Positions 6,076 to 11,189 of a stretch of 11,189 bases of DNA are shown in pieces. The stretch is from contig JBFHRO010000110.1 of the NCBI GenBank assembly GCA_041591635.1, forward strand, positions 1 to 11,189. Direction: 5' to 3'. The notes beneath the pieces are model-generated. The model saw only the letters and a list, made by a program, of their open reading frames with translations, did not search any database and was not told where the DNA came from. The DNA is from JACKOD01 sp041591635 (lineage in GTDB: Bacteria; Pseudomonadota; Gammaproteobacteria; Pseudomonadales; Oleiphilaceae). The position numbers and the translations under genes are program-made. Every line of letters begins with the position of its first letter. Positions within the stretch are counted from its first letter, which is position 1.

Positions 6076-6711
6076 ATGGCTATTGGTTTGGTCGGTCGTA
6101 AGGCTGGTATGACCCGCGTATTTCTGGACGACGGGCGTTCTGTACCTGTAACAGTGATTGAGGTTTCACCAAATCGCGTTACGCAAGTTAAAACTTTAGA
6201 GTCTGATGGTTACTCGGCAATTCAAGTAACAACAGGTGCTCGTCGCGCCTCTTTGTTGTCGAAAGCCGCTGCTGGCCATTTCGCCAAGGCGGGCGTGGCT
6301 GCAGGTGAGGGGCTCTGGGAATTCCATATTCCGGTTGACAATGCTGACTTCAATGTTGGTTCAGAGTTAACTGTGTCTCAATTTGAAGCCGGTCAAAAGG
6401 TGGATGTGACTGGCAACTCAAAAGGTAAGGGTTTTCAGGGTGTAATCAAGCGCTGGAACTTCTCAATGCAAGATGCAACGCATGGCAACTCGCTCTCGCA
6501 TCGGGCTCCTGGATCTATTGGTCAGAATCAAACACCGGGTCGCGTTTTCAAGAACAAGAAGATGGCTGGCCATATGGGTGCTGAGCGTGTAACTACACAA
6601 AGCCTAGAAGTGGTTCGGGTGGATGTCGAGCGGAATCTATTGCTCATAAAGGGGGCGGTTCCGGGTGCGACTGGGGCTAGCATCGTAGTAAAGCCAGCGG
6701 TAAAGGCCTGA
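6076..6711 (+). CDS. rplC: 50S ribosomal protein L3
   Basis: L3 is an early-assembly 50S protein whose central extension reaches towards the peptidyl transferase centre. The product has 211 residues (209 in E. coli). It begins MAIGLVGRKAGMTRVF. The central signature is GNSKGKGFQGVIKRW (113-127), followed by HGNSLSHRAPGSIGQNQTPG (136-155). Gln150 is at exactly the position methylated by PrmB in E. coli. The C-terminus ends with the short Ala/Val-rich strand IVVKPAVKA. The start is fixed by a stop codon in the same frame at 6070-6072 and by GAGGTG just before the ATG. The TGA stop overlaps the ribosome-binding site of rplD. Confidence 0.99.
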   Translation: MAIGLVGRKAGMTRVFLDDGRSVPVTVIEVSPNRVTQVKTLESDGYSAIQVTTGARRASLLSKAAAGHFAKAGVAAGEGLWEFHIPVDNADFNVGSELTVSQFEAGQKVDVTGNSKGKGFQGVIKRWNFSMQDATHGNSLSHRAPGSIGQNQTPGRVFKNKKMAGHMGAERVTTQSLEVVRVDVERNLLLIKGAVPGATGASIVVKPAVKA

Positions 6712-6721
6712 GGAGACGGTG

Positions 6722-7330
6722 ATGGAATTGGCATTATTAGGTTCGGATAAGGCGACTGTCAGTGTTTCAGAAGCTGCGTTCTCGCGTGAGTTCAACGAGG
6801 CGCTTGTTCACCAGGTGGTGACTGCCTATCTTGCAGGTGCGAGACAGGGTACAAGAAGTCAGAAAACCCGCTCGGAAGTGAGCGGTGGTGGTAAGAAGCC
6901 GTGGCGGCAAAAAGGCACAGGGCGTGCACGCGCTGGAACAATACGATCTCCTTTGTGGAGAACCGGTGGGGTTACTTTTGCTGCAAAGCCACAAGACTTT
7001 GGGCAGAAGGTCAACAAGAAAATGTATCGGGCAGCGATGCAGGCAATTTTCTCTGAGCTCGTTCGGCAGAATCGGTTGGTTGTTGTCGAATCACTGGGTA
7101 TTGATGAGCCCAAAACCAAGGCGTTCGTTGCTAAGATGCACGAGTTGGGTTTTGAGAAGGGATTGATTGTTGATGAGTCTGTCGAGAAGAATCTCTATCT
7201 GGCGGCCCGTAACGTGCCTCACGTAGATGTGCGTGATGTCATTGGTGTCGATCCGGTTAGCTTGATTGCGTCCGACAAGGTTGTGTTGACTGTGTCTGCA
7301 CTGAAAAAGATTGAGGAGATGCTGGGATGA
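6722..7330 (+). CDS. rplD: 50S ribosomal protein L4
   Basis: L4 binds domain I of 23S rRNA, and its long loop lines the constriction of the exit tunnel. In E. coli it also represses the S10 operon by acting on the leader. From ATG 6722 the product has 202 residues (201 in E. coli) and starts MELALLG, matching MELVLKD. A GTG at 6719 is only 3 nt from the AGGAG at 6711-6715, while the ATG has the usual 6 nt, so the ATG is chosen. The tunnel loop spans roughly residues 43-90, with KKPWRQKGTGRARAGTIRSP. Lys64, counterpart of the E. coli macrolide-resistance site Lys63, is wild type. The end overlaps rplW by 4 nt (ATGA). Confidence 0.98.
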   Translation: MELALLGSDKATVSVSEAAFSREFNEALVHQVVTAYLAGARQGTRSQKTRSEVSGGGKKPWRQKGTGRARAGTIRSPLWRTGGVTFAAKPQDFGQKVNKKMYRAAMQAIFSELVRQNRLVVVESLGIDEPKTKAFVAKMHELGFEKGLIVDESVEKNLYLAARNVPHVDVRDVIGVDPVSLIASDKVVLTVSALKKIEEMLG

Positions 7331-7620
7331 ACCAAGAGCGTTTGTACAAAGTAATTCTTGGACCGCATGTCTCCGAAAAGGCATCTTTGGCAGCGGAAAA
7401 AGGACAGATCGTGTTTCGGGTAGCAAGTGATGCATCGAAACCGGAGGTCAAAAAGGCCGTTGAAAAGCTGTTCAATGTAAAAGTCAATGCGGTGCAAATG
7501 GTGAATATTAAGGGCAAGACAAAACGCACCATGCGCGGTCTTGGTAAACGTAACGATCTTCGTAAAGCCTACGTCACCTTGGCTGAAGGTCAGGATATCG
7601 ACTTTTTGGCCGTCGAGTAA
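7327..7620 (+). CDS. rplW: 50S ribosomal protein L23
   Basis: L23 sits at the exit of the peptide tunnel and docks trigger factor, SRP and the Sec translocon. The product has 97 residues (100 in E. coli). It begins MNQERLYKVILGPHVSEKAS, and Glu17 corresponds to Glu18, the trigger factor contact in E. coli. A flexible internal loop, KTKRTMRGLGKRNDLRKAY, precedes the C-terminal strand. The ATG overlaps the rplD TGA as ATGA. GAGGAG (7313-7318) lies inside the end of rplD, 8 nt upstream, so translation is probably coupled. Confidence 0.98.
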   Translation: MNQERLYKVILGPHVSEKASLAAEKGQIVFRVASDASKPEVKKAVEKLFNVKVNAVQMVNIKGKTKRTMRGLGKRNDLRKAYVTLAEGQDIDFLAVE

Positions 7621-7635
7621 GAGAGGAGTCGTAAT

Positions 7636-8463
7636 ATGCCAGTTGTTAAAACCAAGCCAACGTCTCTTGGACGGCGTCATGCAGTAAAAATTGTGAATAA
7701 CGATCTGCACAAAGGTAAGCCTTTTGCAGCGTTAGTTGAAAAAAAACGCAGAAACGGCGGTCGTAATCACAATGGTCGAGTGACAGTTCGGCATCAAGGC
7801 GGTGGGCATAAGCAGCTTTATCGTGTAGTAGATTTCAAACGCAACAAAGACGATATCCCAGCGGTGGTCGAGCGTTTGGAGTATGATCCGAATCGCACTG
7901 CCCACATCGCATTATTAAAGTATTTGGATGGCGAACGCCGTTACATCATAGCGCCAAAAGGTCTGCAGGCTGGCGATGATGTAGTGTCTGGTGTTATGGC
8001 TCCGATTCGCGTTGGAAGCACGATGCCGCTGAGAAATATCCCGGTTGGTAGCGTGATTCATTGTGTAGAGCTGAAGCCTGGCAAGGGTGCGCAGTTGGCT
8101 CGTAGTGCGGGCGCGTCGGTGCAATTGGTCGCCCGAGAGGGTGCTCATGCCACAGTGCGGTTGCGTTCCGGTGAAATGAGAAAGGTTCCTGTAGAGTGTC
8201 GTGCCACTTTGGGCGAAGTGTCTAACAGTGAACATAGTTTGCGTGTACTCGGTAAGGCGGGTGCAACACGTTGGCGCGGCGTTCGGCCGACAGTACGTGG
8301 TGTTGCTATGAACCCAGTTGACCATCCTCACGGGGGTGGTGAAGGGAGAACTTCTGGCGGACGTCATCCTGTAACTCCATGGGGTGTACCGACCAAAGGT
8401 TATAAGACTCGCAAAAACAAGCGTACTGACAAGATGATTGTACGTCGTCGATCGGCTAAGTAA
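7636..8463 (+). CDS. rplB: 50S ribosomal protein L2
   Basis: L2 is the largest and one of the most conserved 50S proteins, needed for subunit association and peptidyl transferase activity. The product has 275 residues (273 in E. coli). The N-terminal part has FAALVEKKRRNGGRNHNGRV and RHQGGGHKQLYRVVDFKR. The C-terminal part has RGVRPTVRGVAMNPVDHPHG (215-234), in which His230 is the residue implicated in activity (His229 of mature E. coli L2). The tail is basic, ending KMIVRRRSAK. AGAGGAG (7622-7628) precedes the ATG by 7 nt. It begins 15 nt after rplW and ends 22 nt before rpsS. Confidence 0.99.
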   Translation: MPVVKTKPTSLGRRHAVKIVNNDLHKGKPFAALVEKKRRNGGRNHNGRVTVRHQGGGHKQLYRVVDFKRNKDDIPAVVERLEYDPNRTAHIALLKYLDGERRYIIAPKGLQAGDDVVSGVMAPIRVGSTMPLRNIPVGSVIHCVELKPGKGAQLARSAGASVQLVAREGAHATVRLRSGEMRKVPVECRATLGEVSNSEHSLRVLGKAGATRWRGVRPTVRGVAMNPVDHPHGGGEGRTSGGRHPVTPWGVPTKGYKTRKNKRTDKMIVRRRSAK

Positions 8464-8485
8464 TGATTAAAAGAGGAATTACGCT

Positions 8486-8764
8486 GTGCCACGTTCTTTG
8501 AAAAAAGGTCCTTTTATAGACCTGCACTTATTGAAGAAGGTTGAAACGGCTCTGGAACAGAATGACAAAAAGCCAATTAAAACATGGTCGCGTCGTTCAA
8601 CGGTGTTTCCGGAGATGGTAGGTTTGACCATTGCTGTTCATAACGGACGTCAGCACGTTCCGGTGTATGTAACAGAAGATATGGTTGGCCATAAACTGGG
8701 CGAGTTTGCCGCAACTCGTACTTATCGGGGGCATGCCGCTGATAAGAAAGCGAAAAAGCGCTGA
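8486..8764 (+). CDS. rpsS: 30S ribosomal protein S19
   Basis: S19 is a 30S head protein that pairs with S13 near the A site and the intersubunit bridge. The product has 92 residues, identical in length to E. coli S19. It starts MPRSLKKGPFIDLHLLKKVE. The family signature lies at residues 51-73 (VHNGRQHVPVYVTEDMVGHK, then LGEF). The C-terminus is RGHAADKKAKKR. The start is GTG at 8486, supported by AGAGGA (8472-8477) 8 nt upstream and by the invariant N-terminus. rplV follows after 16 nt. Confidence 0.99.
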   Translation: MPRSLKKGPFIDLHLLKKVETALEQNDKKPIKTWSRRSTVFPEMVGLTIAVHNGRQHVPVYVTEDMVGHKLGEFAATRTYRGHAADKKAKKR

Positions 8765-8780
8765 TTCTGGGAGATAATAG

Positions 8781-9113
8781 ATGGAAGTTGCAGCGATATT
8801 AAAAGGTGCACGTTTGTCCGCTCAGAAAGCTCGCTTGGTGGCAGATTTGGTTCGCGGAAAACCTGTAGAAGAAGCACTTAACATTTTGACCTACACCCCA
8901 AAGAAAGGGGCGGTAATAGTGCGTAAGGCTTTGGAGTCAGCGATAGCAAATGCTGAACATAATGATGGTCTTGATGTCGATGATTTGCGTGTAGCAACGA
9001 TTTTTGTCGACGAAGGCCCTTCACTGAAACGTATAAAGCCGCGTGCTAAGGGCCGTGCCGACCGTATTACAAAGCGGACGTGTCATATCACGGTCAAAGT
9101 TGCCGATAAGTAG
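8781..9113 (+). CDS. rplV: 50S ribosomal protein L22
   Basis: L22 contacts all 23S rRNA domains, and its long beta-hairpin forms the tunnel constriction opposite L4. The product has 110 residues, as in E. coli. Landmarks are the SAQKARLVADLVRGK helix (13-27), VRKALESAIANAEHN (47-61) and the hairpin EGPSLKRIKPRAKGRADR (78-95). Residues 82-84 (LKR) are intact; deletion at the matching MKR of E. coli gives erythromycin resistance. GGGAG (8769-8773) lies 7 nt before the ATG. The TAG stop overlaps the ribosome-binding site of rpsC. Confidence 0.99.
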   Translation: MEVAAILKGARLSAQKARLVADLVRGKPVEEALNILTYTPKKGAVIVRKALESAIANAEHNDGLDVDDLRVATIFVDEGPSLKRIKPRAKGRADRITKRTCHITVKVADK

Positions 9114-9124
9114 GAGATACTCAG

Positions 9125-9808
9125 ATGGGTCAGAAGGTACATCCTAACGGAATCCGACTGGGTGTTGTGAAAGAACACAACTCAGTATGGTTTGCCGAGA
9201 AGAAAGATTATTCAAAAAACCTGCTCAACGACATAAAAGTACGTGAGCACTTGATGAAGAAGCTGGAGAAGGCGTCAGTTAGCAAGATCGTCATTGAGCG
9301 GCCTGCCCAGAACGCCAAGGTGACTATTCATACCGCCCGCCCCGGTATTGTCATCGGAAAGAAAGGCGAAGATGTAGAGAAGTTGCGTGCGGAAGTTGGT
9401 GCGATGATGGGGGTTCCCGTACACATCAATATCGAAGAAATTCGCAAGCCTGATCTGGATGCTAAGCTGGTTGCTATGAGCGTGGCCAGCCAGCTTGAGC
9501 GTCGAGTAATGTTCCGTCGAGCGATGAAGCGCGCAGTTCAAAATGCCATGCGACAAGGTGCCAAGGGTGTAAAAATCCAAGTCAGCGGTCGGGTTGGTGG
9601 GGCTGAGATTGCACGGACGGAATGGTATAGAGAAGGTCGAGTGCCTTTGCACACGCTCCGGGCTGATATCGACTATTCGACCCACGAAGCTCTGACTACT
9701 TTCGGGATCATTGGTGTAAAAATCTGGATCTTTAAGGGTGAGATTCTCGGCGGGATGGAACAGGTCCGCGCTGAAAAATTGAACGCCCGTAAAAAAGCGT
9801 CTAAGTAA
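9125..9808 (+). CDS. rpsC: 30S ribosomal protein S3
   Basis: S3 lies at the mRNA entry channel of the 30S subunit and, with S4 and S5, has mRNA helicase activity. The product has 227 residues, slightly shorter than the 233 of E. coli because of a shorter basic tail. The type II KH domain holds the GKKG loop (78-81) within RPGIVIGKKGEDVEKL. The RRAMK segment (131-135) corresponds to the helicase residues of E. coli S3. The C-terminal domain has GRVGGAEIARTEWYREGRVP and IGVKIWIFKGEILGG. AGGAG (9112-9116) overlaps the rplV stop and stands 8 nt from the ATG. Confidence 0.99.
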   Translation: MGQKVHPNGIRLGVVKEHNSVWFAEKKDYSKNLLNDIKVREHLMKKLEKASVSKIVIERPAQNAKVTIHTARPGIVIGKKGEDVEKLRAEVGAMMGVPVHINIEEIRKPDLDAKLVAMSVASQLERRVMFRRAMKRAVQNAMRQGAKGVKIQVSGRVGGAEIARTEWYREGRVPLHTLRADIDYSTHEALTTFGIIGVKIWIFKGEILGGMEQVRAEKLNARKKASK

Positions 9809-9819
9809 GAGGGCTCCTT

Positions 9820-10233
9820 ATGTTGCAACCTAAACGTACAAAATTTCGAAAAGTACAAAAAGGCCGTAACCGAGGCTTAGCCCATCGCGGCAGCAAAGTA
9901 AGCTTTGGTGAGTTCGCGCTGAAATCGACTGGTCGCGGACAGATCACGGCACGGCAGATTGAATCTGCCCGTCGGACTATTAGTCGCACAGTAAAACGCG
10001 GCGGTAAGATCTGGATACGAATATTTCCCGACAAGCCCATTACTCAGAAGCCTTTAGAGGTTCGGCAAGGTAAAGGTAAGGGTAGCGTCGAGTATTGGGT
10101 TGCTCAAATTCAACCCGGGAAAGTGTTGTATGAAATCGAAGGGGTCTCAGAAGAGATGGCTAGAGAAGCCTTTGCACTGGCTGCCGCCAAGTTGCCCGTT
10201 CCCACTTCGTTTGTTAAGAGGACGGTAATGTAA
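9820..10233 (+). CDS. rplP: 50S ribosomal protein L16
   Basis: L16 helps position A-site tRNA near the peptidyl transferase centre and is a late-assembly protein. The product has 137 residues, one more than in E. coli. The extra residue lies in the AHRGSKVSFGE segment (21-31), a form I recall from Pseudomonas. Arg82 (in EVRQGKGKG) is the counterpart of Arg81, the site hydroxylated by the oxygenase RoxA/YcfD in E. coli. Other landmarks are GRGQITARQIESARR and IQPGKVLYEIEGV. GAGGG (9809-9813) lies 6 nt before the ATG. The TAA stop shares one base with the rpmC ATG (TAATG). Confidence 0.99.
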   Translation: MLQPKRTKFRKVQKGRNRGLAHRGSKVSFGEFALKSTGRGQITARQIESARRTISRTVKRGGKIWIRIFPDKPITQKPLEVRQGKGKGSVEYWVAQIQPGKVLYEIEGVSEEMAREAFALAAAKLPVPTSFVKRTVM

Positions 10234-10424
10234 TGAACGTTAAAGAGCTTCGTGAGAAATCAATTGATCAGTTGAATGAAGAGCTTGTAGCACTTTTGAA
10301 AGAGCAGTTTAATTTGCGCATGCGCAAAGCGACTGGACAATTGAAGCAAAGTCATTTGGTGGGCTGTGTTAAGCGAGATATCGCTCGCATTAAGACAGTT
10401 TTGACACAGAAGGCAGGTAATTAA
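10233..10424 (+). CDS. rpmC: 50S ribosomal protein L29
   Basis: L29 is a small helical protein beside L23 at the tunnel exit, where it takes part in docking of nascent-chain factors. The product has 63 residues, identical in length to E. coli L29. It begins MNVKELREKSIDQLNEELVA and contains the conserved KEQFNLRMRKATGQL segment, ending with the helix VKRDIARIKTVLTQK. The ATG overlaps the rplP stop by one base. GAGGA (10218-10222) lies 10 nt upstream inside rplP, suggesting termination-reinitiation coupling. rpsQ begins one nucleotide after the stop. Confidence 0.98.
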   Translation: MNVKELREKSIDQLNEELVALLKEQFNLRMRKATGQLKQSHLVGCVKRDIARIKTVLTQKAGN

Positions 10425-10425
10425 T

Positions 10426-10692
10426 ATGACTGATACTGCATCCAATGCTCGTACACTCAGTGGCCGGGTGGTTAGTAACAAGATGGATAAATCCATCACA
10501 GTATTAGTGGAGCGTCGAGTCAAGCATCCGATTTACGGAAAGTATGTTAAGCGTTCTACCAAGTTGCATGCTCATGATGAAAACAACCAGTGCAATATTG
10601 GCGACACGGTGACTATAAGTGAGTCTCGTCCAATATCCAAAACAAAGTGCTGGAAATTGGTTGATATCGTTGAGCGTGCTGAAAAAGTGTAG
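10426..10692 (+). CDS. rpsQ: 30S ribosomal protein S17
   Basis: S17 is a primary 16S rRNA binding protein of the 30S body with an OB fold. The product has 88 residues (84 in E. coli); the extra residues are at both ends (MTDTASNARTLSGRVVS and VERAEKV). Landmarks are RRVKHPIYGKYVKRSTKLHA (31-50) and the family signature GDTVTISESRPISKTK (59-74). The ATG is one base after the rpmC stop. Its own ribosome-binding site is weak (AAGGCAGG, 10410-10417), so it probably relies on coupling with rpmC. It is the last gene of the classical S10 operon. Confidence 0.98.
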   Translation: MTDTASNARTLSGRVVSNKMDKSITVLVERRVKHPIYGKYVKRSTKLHAHDENNQCNIGDTVTISESRPISKTKCWKLVDIVERAEKV

Positions 10693-10745
10693 TTGCTAAG
10701 CGGCAATTATTTCGTCGATGCTTTAAAAGGTTTTGGAGATTATCC
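10693..10745 (+). other. 53-nt S10-spc boundary (rpsQ-rplN spacer)
   Basis: The spacer holds the rplN ribosome-binding site GGAG (10735-10738) and a short 4-bp inverted repeat, TTGC (10693-10696) with GCAA (10703-10706). TTTAAA (10722-10727) could resemble a -10, but no -35 lies at a workable distance. There is no terminator. The spc genes are therefore probably transcribed from the S10 promoter. Confidence 0.45.
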
Positions 10746-11114
10746 ATGATTCAGACGCAATCCATGCTTGATGTTGCTGATAATAGTGGTGCTCGACGCG
10801 TTATGTGTATCAAAGTACTTGGTGGATCACATAGGCGTTACGCCAGTATCGGTGACATTATCAAAGTTACTGTGAAGGAAGCGATTCCTCGCGGAAAGGT
10901 TAAAAAAGGACAGGTGCTTAAGGCGGTTGTTGTGCGTACCAGAAAGGGTGTTCGTCGTCCCGATGGGTCATTGATTCGGTTCGATGGGAATGCCGCCGTG
11001 TTGCTCAACAACCAGGAGGCACCCATAGGAACACGTATTTTTGGGCCAGTAACAAGAGAGTTGCGTGGCGAAAAATACATGAAAATCATCTCTTTAGCAC
11101 CTGAAGTGCTTTAA
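10746..11114 (+). CDS. rplN: 50S ribosomal protein L14
   Basis: L14 lies on the subunit interface of the 50S subunit, contacts 16S rRNA in an intersubunit bridge, and is the docking site of the silencing factor RsfS. The product has 122 residues (123 in E. coli). It begins MIQTQSMLDVADNSGARRVM, with the signature stretch KEAIPRGKVKKGQVLKAVVV (44-63), then RFDGNAAVLLNN (78-89) and GTRIFGPVTREL (95-106). GGAG (10735-10738) lies 7 nt before the ATG. It is the first gene of the spc cluster, and rplX follows after 15 nt. Confidence 0.99.
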   Translation: MIQTQSMLDVADNSGARRVMCIKVLGGSHRRYASIGDIIKVTVKEAIPRGKVKKGQVLKAVVVRTRKGVRRPDGSLIRFDGNAAVLLNNQEAPIGTRIFGPVTRELRGEKYMKIISLAPEVL

Positions 11115-11129
11115 GAACGGAAACCAGTT

Positions 11130-11189
11130 ATGAATAAAATGAAGAAGGATGACGACGTCATCATCATAGCCGGTAAGGATAAAGGCAAA
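11130..11189 (+). CDS. rplX: 50S ribosomal protein L24, N-terminal 20 codons, 3' end outside window
   Basis: L24 is an assembly initiator that binds the 5' end of 23S rRNA. Only 20 codons are present, reading MNKMKKDDDVIIIAGKDKGK. This aligns with the E. coli N-terminus, including the RRDDEVIVLTGKDKGK-like core, the start of the KOW motif. ATG 11130 is preferred over the in-frame ATG at 11139 because it fits the family length to within one residue and has a weak GGA (11119-11121) 8 nt upstream. Its place after rplN is the standard spc order. The frame is open to the window edge. Confidence 0.93.
   Translation, partial: MNKMKKDDDVIIIAGKDKGK

Noticed and set aside
6719..6721. GTG as rplD start
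   Set aside because: It is 3 nt from the AGGAG ribosome-binding site and adds a residue not seen in the family; ATG 6722 fits better.
7219..7710. 163-codon minus-strand ORF across rplD, rplW and rplB
   Set aside because: It spans three certain genes on the other strand and its protein shows no domain I recognise. It is a shadow ORF.
7915..8367. 150-codon minus-strand ORF antisense to rplB
   Set aside because: Low-complexity Thr/Arg-rich shadow of the L2 frame with no supporting promoter or ribosome-binding signal.
11139..11141. Second in-frame ATG as rplX start
   Set aside because: It would shorten L24 by three residues relative to ATG 11130, and the only upstream purine patch is too far away.
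1..11189. A hidden novel system, mobile element or CRISPR array
   Set aside because: Coding density is near complete, gene order is the standard r-protein order, composition looks uniform, and no direct-repeat array, integrase, transposase or tRNA was seen.

Overview
This window is a contiguous stretch of the core ribosomal-protein and translation-factor locus of a gammaproteobacterium. The reading frames, apart from the edge-truncated rpoC and rplX, are full-length, recognisable housekeeping genes, and all are on the + strand. The gene order is rpoC (3' end) - rpsL - rpsG - fusA - tuf - rpsJ - rplC - rplD - rplW - rplB - rpsS - rplV - rpsC - rplP - rpmC - rpsQ - rplN - rplX (5' end). Protein sequences are close to those of E. 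coli and Pseudomonas. S7 has the short 156-residue form, and L16 has the 137-residue form with the AHRGSKVSFGE segment that I recall from Pseudomonas. Base composition is near 50% GC by eye. In E. coli the beta operon (rpoBC) lies far from str/S10. Here rpoC is directly upstream of rpsL, as in pseudomonads and many marine gammaproteobacteria. I would not name a genus.

Layout. Positions 1-1105 hold the last 367 codons of rpoC. Positions 1106-1253 form a control region with a candidate sigma70 promoter (1166-1194), a small intrinsic terminator hairpin (1211-1229) and two inverted repeats. Positions 1254-5538 are the str operon (S12, S7, EF-G, EF-Tu). The S12-S7 spacer folds into a two-helix element that fits the S7 autoregulatory site. 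A strong intrinsic terminator (5560-5591) closes the str operon, and 15 bp later a near-consensus sigma70 promoter (5606-5635) starts the S10 operon. Positions 5691-10692 are the S10 operon (S10, L3, L4, L23, L2, S19, L22, S3, L16, L29, S17), tightly packed with several overlapping junctions. Positions 10746-11189 begin the spc cluster (L14, L24), with no convincing promoter in front of it.

The products work together: RpoC belongs to RNA polymerase, the r-proteins build both ribosomal subunits, and EF-Tu and EF-G drive elongation. Regulation visible in the DNA includes the two promoters, both with GC-rich stretches after the -10 as is common in growth-rate and stringently controlled promoters, the candidate S7 site, and translational coupling through short or overlapping junctions. 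The S10 leader is only about 45-50 nt, too short for the E. coli-type L4 attenuator.

I found no mobile element, CRISPR array, tRNA, rRNA, pseudogene or foreign island, and no new biological system. The points worth a second look are regulatory and modest: the stacked signals between rpoC and rpsL, the S7-type structure, and the missing L4 leader.
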